From Rachycentron canadum (Eukaryota > Chordata > Actinopteri > Carangiformes > Rachycentridae), in NCBI GenBank assembly GCA_038496675.1, contig CM076668.1, positions 16,948,771 to 17,012,770 on the forward strand: a stretch of DNA of 64,000 bases, in the 5' to 3' direction. Positions 38,221 to 50,800 of this stretch are shown here, in pieces. Under the pieces are notes generated by a model. The model saw nothing but the letters and a program-made list of their open reading frames with translations. It had not been told where the DNA came from and ran no database searches. Each line of letters starts with the position of its first letter. Positions within the stretch are counted from its first letter, which is position 1. The translations under genes and the position numbers were made by a program.

Positions 38221-41200
38221 TCAGCGTCGTCTGAAGGCGCGGGAGATTCTCCATGCGTTGGGCTCCTCGTAGCGGCTGTAGAGAGGTTCCAGTTTCTGCT
38301 GCCTCTTCTGCTTGCTGAGGCGCGTGGGGTCCCCGACCCTGAAGAACGCCGGGGCGAACTCCACCAGCCAGCGAGGGTCGATGGTGGTCACCTCCCGCAT
38401 GTACTCCTTGGTGGTCAACACCAACTCATGGTACACAAGCCTGAAGACAGAATGATGAGGACACTCATTAATGATTAAGATTGCAACTGATGATTATTTT
38501 CATCAACAATAAATCACTAATAGAGCTATCACAATAAGTTGATTAAGCAATTATTTTAGTAAACCAATAATATCAACCAAACATTTGATGGACACACATT
38601 CTGAAATGTGAGGCTCTGAAGCTTCTCTTTGTCCTTTCTGGTTGTAATTTGATTATTTTCTTTCACAAACACAAGAGTTAATTGATCAGTTAAGAAAACA
38701 TCAGCATCAAATTAATCAACAATCATAATATTTTTTCAGATTTACAAAAAATATAGTAAAGAAGAGAAGGCCAGAGATATTCTATGCACAATAATATACT
38801 TAGAATTATAAATAAATAAAGACAGCAAATGCTAATTTGAACAAGCTCTGATCAGTGAACATCTGATGCTTGTGGAATGATGAGCTTGTTCATTTTCATT
38901 CATTCATCTGTTGATCATTTCATTTATTGATTATACACGAAATCCATTCAAATCAATCAACAGCTCTAATTAGGATCCATGCCATGTTTTAGGGATGTGG
39001 AATAAAATCTTGTAAATAATGAAAGTGATCCTCAGACTCATCCATGCAGGGAGGACTCACCACTCTGGTTGTCGGTTGAACAGGGTGCTGGAGGGGTGGA
39101 GATACACCACCTGCTGGTCAATCAGGGTACGGTACCCGTCCTGAGGGTGCTTCCTGGCTGCGTTCCTGAAGAAACCGCTGCAAATAGCTTTCTGGACCCG
39201 CATTGTGCTTTTTCCACAAGACACCACGTCCAGCTTGTGTCTAAGAAATATTTTGTCTTGTTTAATATTTGTTTTCATAAGACATCGTGTACAGATTATG
39301 TTTGACTGAGGCTAAATACTGGCTGACTGTTTCCTTCAAAGTATATTCAATTACACTGCTAAATATCTTTATACATCAATTACCATTTTATAAGGTAATA
39401 TATGGTCTCTGTTTTAAATTACACTACCATTTTAAAAATATGACAAATACACAGATGGAAATCAGACTAATGGTCAGAGCACAGTTGAATGTCATATGCA
39501 GACTACCTGTCCATGATACTGAGCATCTGCTTGCGGATGTCCTGAGCTCTCTTTAAGGAGCGAGCCTGAATGAAGTTCTCAAAACACCAGGGGTTGGAGA
39601 ACTTGTTGTTCTTCCAGGAGTTGTAGACTGCCAGCAGTGTAAGGTGGTCTCCCTCAGGCTGGAAAAACTTTGTCTTCCTCTGGTCAGCCTGGGCCTGTTT
39701 GTCCTGCAAATGGAAGGATTGAATTTTGTTTTTCAGGGTTGTTGTTTTTGAAAAAAAAAAAAAATGCTGTAATAATTTTTTCCCATGAAAATGTTGTTGC
39801 TTCTCATGAATGGAGTGCTCGTATGTGCATGTTATAGAAGTAATTCTGCTCTGAGGAGGACTGAAGTCAAATCAGTTATATTAGTTCCATACCTTTGGTC
39901 TATAAAAGATGTTCTGAACAGACAACATGGAGACGATGGTGAGCATCTCTTCACTGCAGCTCAAATGCACTGACATGATCAACATCTTGCACAGCATCGG
40001 CTCCAGAGGGAACTCAGCCATCTGAACCAGAGACAGGCGTGAACACACAATATTAAAGGTACAGTAAAAGAAGTAGGTTAACTGTGAGGATCCCATGTGC
40101 AAACAGGTGAGTCTCCAAGATATCCATAATAACAAGTGATAAGTACAATTGGTTAACTTTATAGACAGGGAGCAAAATGGACAAAACTATTCTCTGGTTG
40201 ATTCAAGCTCTATTTTAAGACGACAGACAGACCATGCCAGCACAGTACAGTGTTATGAATGAATTTTTCCTATTCTTCTCACCCTTCTACCCAGTCGTGT
40301 TAGCAATCCTTCATCATCCAGAGCTCCCAGAGTGTAGAGCTGCTCCATGGCTATGATCAGAGTCTCCATGGGAGGAGAATCCATGAAGTCAAACGCCAAA
40401 AGGTCATTGATACCCATGGCCTGGGGCGTTGAAGAGAGGAAAGGAGAAATTTGATTTAAATGTCTTATGACAGATTTCTAGGAGAGGCAGCCCATGTCAC
40501 AAAAGCCTTAAAAATCTTAAATGTTAAAAAGTGTTATCAAAGCTTCATTACCTTCAGAGACAGCACAGTGCTGGCCAAGTTAGTTCTCTGGATCTCAGGC
40601 ACGTTGGTTGTCAGCATCTCATCTCTGTAGGCTCTCTCAGTATAGAGCCTGTAACACTTCCCCGGGCCCGTTCTGCCGGCGCGACCTGACCTCTGCTTGG
40701 CCTGGGCCTAAAAAGAAACCAGAGAGTTTTTAAAGGATTAATGAGGAAAGAGTTGTCTGTTTATCAAATCACTACCAGTGATGCTTTTGTCAATTTAGAA
40801 TAAAGAACACTGAGGTTGTATCAAAATGAATGACCTGTGATATGGGAGTCACCACGAGCTGGTCAATGCCGGTCTTGGAATTATACACAATCTGCTTGAC
40901 AAAACCAGGATCCACCACATAATAGATTCCATCAATAGTGAGAGATGTCTCTGCGATGTTTGTGGCAATGATGACCTAGTTGTGAGCAAAAGAGACAGAA
41001 GTGAGAGAATCTAGACACACTTTTCTTTTCGAATTCCAATTAAGAAAGATGGTGTTATCATGAGGGATAGTCTCACTTAGACTATATTCAGCATAGAAGT
41101 GTTACTTTAGAACTTGCATAAATGTGACACAGTCCTAACTTTATCCAGGATGTTACCTTTCTGCTGCCTGGAGGTGCAGGATCAAAGATCCTGGTCTGCA

Positions 41201-42804
41201 TCTCACTGGGCAGAGCAGAATAAACCGGCAGAATAATGAGCTCAGGAACATCCGGCCCCAGTGACTTCATTCGCTCATACAGGATCTCACAGGCCGTGTC
41301 GATCTCTTCCTGTCCAGTCAGAAACACCAGGATGTCACCTGGGAAAAGACAGGGAGAAAAGAGATTTTCTCCTGATCTAAATTATTTTTTGTCCTATAGA
41401 GACAATGACTTGATCTCTCACATACAAGTATAAAACACCTTAAATACTCATTTAGTAATTTTTCCCCAGGTCAACAGTGACGTTAAATCCAAGATGACTT
41501 AGGGAATCCTATTTCTGCTACAATACCTGGGGGCTCAGTTAAATGGATCTGCATGACAGTGATAAGACTGGCATCCAGGTAGTCAGTCTCAGGCTCTTTG
41601 GTGTAGAGAATCTCCACTGGGAAGGTCCTTCCTGGGATGGTGAAGATGGGAGCTTCAAAGAAATACTGGGAGAACTTGACAGCATCCAGTGTGGCAGACG
41701 ACACTATCAGCTTCATGTCTTTACGCTTCTGTATTGTCTGGAGGAGACAGAGGACGTTATTGCACATGAAAGGGCTTTGTTTGTAAGGAATTAGGTCACT
41801 TGTCATTCTTTAAAAACAGAGTTTGTAGAATGTGAAGTACCTTCTTGAGCAGGCCAAATAGCACGTCAGTGTGGATCGTCCTCTCGTGGGCCTCATCTAG
41901 CATGACGAGGGAATACTGGCTCATGTCTGGGTCCAACAGACACTCCCTCTGCAGCATACCATGGGTCATGTACTTGATTACTGTCTCTGTACTGGTGCAG
42001 TCCTCAAAACGAATAGTGTAACCCACCTGCAATCAAGGTCAAAAAATATAATAAGCAAGGCGAGCAACGTAGTTTGAAATGGATGAGTGCTGCAGATGAG
42101 ACCGACTCTCACTAAGACCACTCACCTCTTGGCCTAGACGGCATCCATACTCCTCAGAGACTCTCTTGGCCACTGACATGGCAGCTACACGACGGGGCTG
42201 CGTACAGCCAATCTTCCCCCTGGAGGTGTAGCCTGCCTCTGCCAGGTACTGAGTGATCTGTGTGGTCTTACCAGACCCGGTTTCTCCAACTACAATCAAG
42301 ATCTGATTGTCATGGACAGCCTGTCAAGACAGAGAATGAATCAGTAAGTAACGTGGGTTCAGGTCCAGTTCAGCAACAGTTCCAGCTCCAGTTCTGTTTC
42401 CCTCTTAAATAAAGTCATGCACTAAATCCAATCTCACCACTGCTCATACCTGAACAAGCTGTTCTTTAAGCTTGAAAATAGGCAGGCTCTCTCTCTGCTG
42501 CAGGATGGAGAGTTCTGTCTTCTTGCCATAAGACACCTGGTTCCCTCCTAAGGCATATCTTTTCCACTCTGGAAGATCAATAGGCATAGCACCGATGCCT
42601 CTCATGTTGGCAGCGATCTGTCTTCCTTCATCTTAAAGGAGAGCAACAGAAAAACATGAGATGTCAAGTTCCGGCAAGATCTATCCCAACCTCCTACAAT
42701 CTACCATTTTGTTTAATTAAGATGATCTGCAATGATAATGAACCTCTCAAATAGATCTTTTTGTATATTCCCTCAGGCATAGGAAGACAGAGACACAGTG
42801 TGTA

Positions 42805-42857
<53 letters not shown>

Positions 42858-45800
42858 CAGAATAAATTCATAGGGAAGCTAGATAATCATCTCCAGCCAT
42901 GACATGGTTAGAGTGTAACAGTGTAAGAGGCCTGGCATAGGACAGATTAACTTTATTTTCCAAATTTTAAAATTGCTGAGACAACATTAATTGGTTTTGT
43001 CTTGAAACTGACAAAATTACACTGTCAAGATTGCACGTATTTAAATCCGCAGCCTCATTTATAAAGTATTTGTTGGAACATTCAAACATGGGTAGGCTAT
43101 GCTCTTACAATCAGGCATTGGGTCTATCCAGTGTTTGTGGAGACCAGTAGGGATGCAGTCCATCTCTGCTGCACGAGCCGCCTGCTTCAGCTCCCGCCTC
43201 TCCTTAGCCAGAGCGCTCTGCATCATGGCTGCCTGGGAAAGGGAGCCGTCTGGATTCTAACGGACAAAATGAGAGCAATTGTTACAGGAACACCTGTCAA
43301 ATCGTATCAGCGTTGACAGAGCAAACTTACGGACACCAATGTACTTCAAGGTCTCCACTCTATTCAAGAAATGAGTGCATAGGGTCACTGATGCAAAGCA
43401 CCTGTTACTAGGCCTGGCCAGCATCACCCAGCTGCAGCTGTTTCACCTTCAATTACAGGCAAACCAAGAATAACAGCTGCCTGCAGATGTGTGGCAACAA
43501 AAGTAACAGGTGTTTTTTACTAACAGATTTGGACCTGTGTCTTTATATATATATATATATATATATATGTGCTGTTAGTATGGTATGTGTTTTTTTCATA
43601 TTTATACAAATAAAGAGGTCACCCATCCCTGAGCATTACTTTATGCTCTTTCTAATTCAGACTTTTCTCCTGGTTTCGTATGAGTCTGATTGGTTTAAAT
43701 TTGTGCTGCACGTATATTAATCTAGGGACTGTATTATTATTATTTGGAGTTTAAAGATGAACTTAACATCTCCTGAAACTGTGTATTTGCTGACCTCCAG
43801 TGGTTTAACATCTGAATTGTACTTCCATCACTATTAACATCCATTGGAAGTGACTGTGGCACAATTAATTGTTTTATTTTAGTTAACATGTGGTATTAGG
43901 TGGCGTTTAATGCAAAAACTCAAAACACACACTGAAAGATAAAAAAACAACAGCTACACCTCTTTGTGGCATAAGTGTTAAAACAGTAGCTGCTGTTGGT
44001 TTGCACATAGAGGGTGACATTAGCATTATTTTTTTCATGTACAGCAGATAAGACAGGTTAGCACAGCTGGTCTAATAATGGTCTGAGATTTACCCACTAC
44101 CACCTTAGCAGTCTGGATTCATACCTTCACTATTTTGACTGGGCTCATGTTCATGCTCCATTTAGTCTGTCCCCTCAGGAAAGGTGGTTCGTCTTCAACC
44201 AGATCAATGTCTATGTCTTCATCTGTGGAGGGAATGGTTGTATTTATTATGCAATATAACTTTTTCATTTTTGCAAAAAATTGCAAAACCAATGAAATAA
44301 ATTTTACCTTCATCATCATCTATTTTGGGCAGGATTCCTGTTTCCTCATCAAATTCTGGGAACTCTTCTTTTGGAAGAACATTGGCTGCAATCATCTGAA
44401 TGGGGGAATATTTTTTAACAGATACCAACTGATCAAAAAAAAGAAAAAAACAATGTTGATATCACCATTAAGAAAGTGTTCTGAATGTGTTTGATGACTA
44501 CCTGTTTAATTTCCCACTTTTCAAGGTCAGTTATCTTGGTGAGCCGTTTGTGTTCTGTTGGGTTTTCCTCTATTTCCAGGACGTTGGCTTCAGTGGGACG
44601 GTCGGGGTTCCTCATGGTTTCGTCTCCAACTCCAGTGCCCAGGTTTCTTCTTCGGTTGGGGTTGAGGTCCTCCCCTGTCTCCTGGTCTACATCCTAGCCA
44701 CATTAACCACAATGCATCAAGGTTTTTTTAGCATTTGTTTCATGTCATTTTTTAAAGAGGTGGTTGGGTTTGACTTCCTAGCTTTGCTTAAAAGTTTCAC
44801 AATAGATGAATTATACAAACAAACTAGACTGACCACCACTACACTACATTGTTAAACCATAAATGACGACGCTGTCTCACCTTCATGCTAAGGCTGGCTT
44901 TGGTTCCAGTGAATGACAGTACTTTGACCTTTACTTTCTGGCCTTTAGTTACCACATCAGCCACATTTGCTATTCGTCCTTCTTTACGCAACTCTGAGAT
45001 GTGCACCAGACCCTCCCAGCGTTTTCTGTAGATAATGACAGTTACACACGACAGGTTAAGATCAGAATACAAACACCAGAACAACATTATGGACAGACAT
45101 TGGAGATATTGCTCAATGTATCCATGTTACTAACCTGAGGCCCTCTAGTTGCACAAAACAACCAAACTGCATAATGCTGCTGATTTTTCCGTTGTAGATG
45201 TCACCCACAACAGGCTCGTCTGGCGGAGGCCGATCCACAGGTCTATCACACGGGCGGTCCTCCGCCTTATTGTTGTTGTTGTCGCCGTTGCCGTTGCCTC
45301 TGTCAGGGCTCGGTGGATGGTCACTCCAGCGAGACACCCGTTTACGTTTGCGCTTTGATTCTCCATCGCGTTCTCTTGATCTGGAGCGAGAGCGACTTCG
45401 CTTATGCCCACTTTCTCTGTCAGTATCTCGGCCTCTGTCACTGTGCGAGTTTCTGGAATGAGCACACATGAAAAGGAGATGTCCAGTTTTTAACAGGAGC
45501 TATTCAATTCAACATTTAATCTATATTGTACATTGATCTCTTGTTTTCACAATCCAAAAATTTCAAATTTCAAAATACCTGTTATCTGAGCTTGTCCCAC
45601 AAACATTGGGCATAAGCATCTCCAGCTCCCTCATGGCTGCTGCTGCGACCCGCTCATCATCCTTATCTGTGTTTGGAGGGGGAATCTGGCAGAAAAATAC
45701 GAATTAGAGACAACAGCTTCTTAGATCTGCAGATGCTTTTGAGATTTATAAACATGTCATTGCTGATTTTCCTTAAAAATAATAATAAAAGAATTTGGCC

Positions 45801-46492
45801 TCACCATCCACACAGGATCATCTGGTTTACACAGAGCAGGGTATTTCTCTTTCAGCTTGTCCCTCTCACTCTTTGGCTTGGGCCCTGGCTGAACTTCTGA
45901 CATAAACCACAGGGAAACAAAATGATGTACCAGTCGACCAATAGCTGCAAAACTACTACTATAGACTAGAAATCAACACAACACATATGGAAAGTATCTG
46001 TACCTTTACTTGTAGACGGTGAAGGCCGCATAGTCTGAATAAGTCTGAGTAAATTACCAGTAAGAGTTTCCTGAAATAAAGTAAATACAGGTTTAGTGAT
46101 ACAACACAATCCCACACAAGCAACAAAGACGAGAAATGAAGCTGTTTGTTCACTTACTGTGAACTCGGCTCCATTTTGTGCCAGAACAGCTTTAAATTCC
46201 TCAAATGTTGGGTGTTTTTCGGCGAGGTCGATGATAAATTCAGCTGCAAAAAAAATAAAAAATAAAAAATAAAAATAAACAAAACAGCAAGTTGTGTTAA
46301 GCTACACATGCTAGTTCAATTGCATCACAGTGTCATGTCTGTTTCTAATTGAGCCACAGCGAAGTCAACGGCTGAGAAAACAACGTTACCCAAATCTTTC
46401 TCGCTTATCCCCAAGTGATTCTCCAGCTCCGTGCACACCTTCGACACCAAAGACAAATATTCAAGACGTTTTATTTCGTCTAAAGCAGCCAT
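38221..46492 (-). CDS. dhx8: DHX8/Prp22-type RNA helicase, copy A (diverged)
   Basis: Twenty-three coding exons, high to low: 46390-46492, 46158-46243, 46004-46070, 45805-45896, 45579-45685, 45135-45452, 44881-45025, 44502-44693, 44308-44395, 44125-44222, 43109-43256, 42450-42631, 42126-42320, 41841-42026, 41527-41737, 41157-41338, 40835-40975, 40552-40707, 40283-40420, 39893-40021, 39507-39703, 39061-39240, 38221-38440. All are GT-AG and in frame, giving 1186 residues. Order: N-terminal conserved block, shortened RS/RE-rich region, S1 domain (about 231-306), Walker A GETGSGKT (554-561), DEAH (651-654), SAT (683-685), QRSGRAGR (852-859), then the winged-helix/ratchet/OB regions and the conserved ending [15 protein letters not shown]. 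All helicase motifs are intact, so it should be active in mRNA release from the spliceosome. It differs from copy B at many otherwise conserved residues and lacks 34 residues, mostly from the RS-like region. Confidence 0.93.
38465..38735. repeat. Fish interspersed repeat in last dhx8-A intron
   Basis: The 620-base intron between the last two exons of copy A is largely filled by a diverged ATTAATCGA-type repeat (CAACTGATGATTATTTTCAT at one end, ATTAATCAACAATCATAATA at the other, AATGTGAGGCTCTGAAGCTT in the middle). Copy B has only a 98-base intron at this site, so the insertion came after the duplication. Confidence 0.55.
42809..42856. repeat. (GT)n microsatellite
   Basis: A pure GT repeat of about 24 units in an intron of dhx8 copy A. 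Confidence 0.95.
43544..43569. repeat. (TA)n microsatellite
   Basis: A TA repeat of about 12 units in an 868-base intron of dhx8 copy A (43257-44124); the rest of that intron shows nothing recognisable. Confidence 0.9.
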
Positions 46493-46610
46493 TTCTTCCA
46501 CCCCCTCCCACCTAGTTTTTGTTTTGATTGGAACAGGAAACTTCTACTTCTCCTCCTTTAAGTTTGTGCTCCGGCGACATGTTTGGGCGCTGCCGCCCCC
46601 TATCGGCCAA
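46493..46610 (-). promoter_or_regulatory. Probable dhx8 copy A promoter, with CTCF-like site
   Basis: Directly upstream of the copy A start codon are a CCAAT box for the minus strand (ATTGG on + at 46527-46531), pyrimidine-rich sequence, and a GC-rich block. The complement of 46592-46606 reads CCGATAGGGGGCGGC, matching 13 of 15 positions of the usual CTCF core. The transcription start is not resolved. Confidence 0.4.
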
Positions 46611-47821
46611 CAGGCAGAAGACCATTCACCCGTGTACTCCACCATATCAGGTACTTATACTTCACTGCACTGGAGTATTTCCCTTTTAAAAGCCACTTTA
46701 TACCTCCAATCTAACACATATCAGATGGCTGCAGGAGTTAGCGACTTTGCGAATTAAGTGTTAAGTGATATTTTCCTTAAATGCAATTTCAAATGCTCTG
46801 ACTTCTCCACTGTTTTATAGCTGCTTTTACTTCCAATCACCGCCAGTAAAGTAGCCACATTTGAATGGTGGTGAAGTGAGAGTAGAAATAAGTGGCATTA
46901 TCACAGCTGTGGATTTTATTTCACCAGGCCAGGCACTTAACTGTTCGAGTGGGTATTTACTTTAACAAGAATGACAATAAACAGGTATTAAACGTAAAAG
47001 GGAATAGATAATATAACATGTTAGTATTTCTCACTGATGTGGCCTGAAAAGGACCTTTAGCTGGGTTTAAAGTTTTAGGAGTGGTCATGGGTTTTTCTTT
47101 AAATTTCTAGATTCAAACCTGTTGGTTTCATTAGGTTTTTTTTTTTTACTTTTGTAAAGCTTCATTAAAATCTCCCACTCGTCAAAATCCCTCCAGATTC
47201 CCTTCCATCTCCTGAAAGGGTTCACAACAAAATCAAGACTTTCCAAAAAATGTAGTATTTAATGAAGATACATTTTTGTAGTTACACTGATATGTATAGC
47301 AAAGAACAGTCTTGGATACACAGACAAATGAGTGAAAGTTGTCTATAGTTTATAGTACAAAACCTATCAAACATAAACGTTTCATCCTTAGTACTCTGGT
47401 GGGGGGGAAGTCAGTCCCTAACCAGTCAAAGGGTTGGCCCCATTAAGATCCAATCAGGTCATGATTTCTGCATAATGTGCTACTAAAATGTACAGTGCCA
47501 AAATAAATAGTCCATTGTTTTGCAGAATCTCCTCACAGAAGATTAAGTTTTCCTTTCCCCTTGTTTAGAGCTATAAAAAGTACATATTTCTGGATTTGCT
47601 AAGATACTGACACTAAAATTCCCACCCAAACCCAGACAGACGTGTTAATTACAGAACAACTGGGGGAAATGTACAGAGTGTACACATTTAAAAGAAGGAG
47701 TGAATACACTGCTTGAAGTTGAGGTGTGATGAAACAAACTTCAATCAGCAGGGTTTGATCACATGAGCAGCGCTGGAACAGAAAAATGCAGCTGTCGCCA
47801 GCATTTGTAATGTCAAACATA
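46611..47821. other. Spacer between the two dhx8 copies
   Basis: About 1.2 kb separates the copy A promoter from the copy B stop codon. No gene is seen. A minus-strand ATTAAA (about 47257-47263) could be the poly(A) signal for copy B, about 560 bases after its stop. Some of this must therefore be the copy B 3' UTR. Confidence 0.5.
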
Positions 47822-50800
47822 TCAACGCCGTCTGAAGGCACGGGAGATCCTCCAAGCGTTGGGCTCCTCATAACGGTTGTAAAGAGGCTCAAGGCGTTGC
47901 TGTTTCTTCTGCTTGCTGAGACGTGTGGGGTCTGACACTTTGAAGAAGGCTGGAGCAAACTCCACCAGCCAGCGAGGGTCGATGGTGGTCACCTCTCGCA
48001 TATATTCCTTGGTAGTCAGCACCAACTCATGGTACACAACCCTGTGGAGATGAATGTCAGGAAGTTAGAAGTCTGTTTATTATACAATTTATTTCTGACT
48101 TTCATGCTGATAAAAGTTTGAACAGAGGTGCTGGCGTACCACTCAGGCTGGCGGTTGAACAGAGCACTGGAGGGGTGAATGTAAACAACTTGCTGATCTA
48201 TTAGGGTTCTGTATCCCTCTTGAGGATCCTTTTTAGCTGCATTCCTGAAGAAACCACTGCAGATGGCTTTCTGGACTCGCACTGTGGCTTTTCCACAAGA
48301 TACCACATCTAGTTTGTGCCTGCAGAGAAGAGACCATGTTGGATGTTCATGAGAATCAAGGGTTTCTTAAAGTTTCAGGTTCTCTCGCCATCATGGCTCC
48401 ATCATACCTGTCCATGATACCCAGCATCTGTTTACGGATGTCCTGGGCTCTGCGCAGGGAGCGGGCCTGGATGAAGTTCTCATAACACCAGGGGTTGGAG
48501 AACTTGTTGTTCTTCCAGGAGTTGTAGACAGCCAGCAAGGTCAGGTGATCGCCCTCAGGTTGGTGGAACTTTGCCTTCTTCTGGTCAGCCAAGGCCTGTT
48601 TGTCCTGTAAAAAGAAAGAATGAGTGAAAGGTTCATACACTTTAAACGCTGTATGATGTAATGTTTCCTTCGGAAAAAGAGAGATGAACTGTTGTTGGAC
48701 AAATTGTCTCCACAGGACCAATAAACTGGTTAGTAGAGCTAAAGCAGCAATAAAAACACACTCAACAGTTTGTTCTGTGTCTGCCAGTGTGTGAAACCTG
48801 CAAATCCTCAGGGACAAAACTTCCAACTTAAGGATAATTTATTAAGACCATTTTCATAACTATGCATTTGGGTTATTGTGAAACAACTTCAGACAAGTTG
48901 TTCAGAAGAGCAAATTGTGCAAATCGTAAGAAATAAAAAGTAATTTGAATAAACAACATTGGTAGAAAAACAAATACAGGCTCAACTCTTTATACTATTT
49001 AATATAAACTATGTTTTAATTTAATGTTTAAATTTATGCATTGATCAGGAGCAATATCCATTTATTAATTTCCATGATCTGTGACAGGCAAATTAACATT
49101 TCACCACTTTCAACAAAAAATCATCATATATTTTTGACCTGATCTTAAATGAGTTTAGACAGATGCACACGCAGAATAAATCATGTTTATCCACTCATTT
49201 CAATACACAGCTTTGTGTTGAGCAAACCTTTGGCCTGTAGAAGACATTCTGCACAGAGAGCATTGACACAATGGTGAGCATCTCCTCACTGCAGCCAAGA
49301 TGGACAGACATGATCAACATCTTACACAGCATGGGCTCCAGAGGAAACTCAGCCATCTAGAGGACAGATTCACAGAAAATGGAAAATGATTATATTTGGG
49401 GTAATACGAGAGGAGAAGAGATAACTGAAGGCCAGAGGAGACAAAACAACCACACGCCGACCTAGTCGGCCACATGATTATTAATTATGTTAACGTTATC
49501 TGATACAGATTCATTCAGTTTGCATTTGCGCCTAGGGGAAAGCACCAAGTAAAATCATTTCTTACCCTTCTACCCAGCCGTGTAAGTAAGCCCTCATCAT
49601 CCAGAGCTCCCAGAGTGTAGAGCTGCTCCATGGCTGTGATCAGAGTCTCCATGGGAGGGGCGTCCATGAAATCGAAGGACAGGAGGTCATTGATGCCCAT
49701 TGCCTGGTACAGTAAGAAGAGATACCAATGTATTATGTCAAAGGTTTGAATAAAAAAAAAAAAACAACTTTATTTTAAATGTAGATCTTATAGATACAGA
49801 AGAAATTACTCTTTAAGGCCAAATAAAGTCATCAGGACCAGCCAATCTTAAAACTATAATTACTAAAAATAATGTGTACGGGGAAATTTATTGAGATGCT
49901 AAAATTCGGTGTGACTGCATGTTTCAATTAATGAGACAATAATTGGCGTTATTTGAGTAATAAAGCGGCACTAAACTAGAACCATAAAAATTGAATAAAT
50001 TTTGACCTGTGACTTCACTTAAATGCACTGTGTCTTGTACAGAATCCTGCACATCACTGAGTTAATTATCGGAGAGGATGAGATATGATGCGTCTTCAAG
50101 CGCTGCTGTCTGAATGGTCATAAAAGCCACTCTGTGACCTCCAAATAGATAATCGCTCCGTTCCTTTAATATCAAAGCTATATTTTATAGCACATCGTAA
50201 AGTTCTGTGTGGGATAATAAGCTCAGAATGACTCTTTACCTTCAGAGACAGCACAGTGCTGGCCAAGTTAGTTCTCTGGATCTCAGGGACGTTGGTTGTC
50301 AGCATCTCATCTCTGTAGGCTCTCTCAGTATAGAGCCTGTAACACTTCCCCGGGCCTGTTCTGCCGGCTCGACCTGCCCTCTGCTTGGCCTGGGCCTAAT
50401 ATCAGAAAGGGGAAACAAATTCAACCAAACCCTAAGAAAATCTTTTTAAGATATTCAATTGCCTTCAATGTTTCAGACCAATATAAGGGCAGATTTTAGT
50501 ATTCATGTGTCAGAAGAACACAAACGTTTGCAATATCAAGTACAGCTCAGAGATATTGTACCTGAGAGATGGGAGTCACCACAAGTTGGTCAATCCCAGT
50601 CTTGGAGTTGTAAACTTTTTGCTTGACAAAGCCTGGGTCCACAACATAGTAAATTCCATCGATTGTCAGAGATGTCTCAGCAATGTTTGTGGCAATGACC
50701 ACCTACAGAAAATAAGGAGGAGATAAAGGTTATTCCATATTTGATCCAAAAGTTAAAGAAATATACATAAAGGTACAATTTTGTGCCAATGTCACTGCCT

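Noticed and set aside
38221..46492. Copy A of dhx8 as a pseudogene
   Set aside because: All 23 exons are in frame with GT-AG introns and complete helicase motifs; no stop or frameshift was found.
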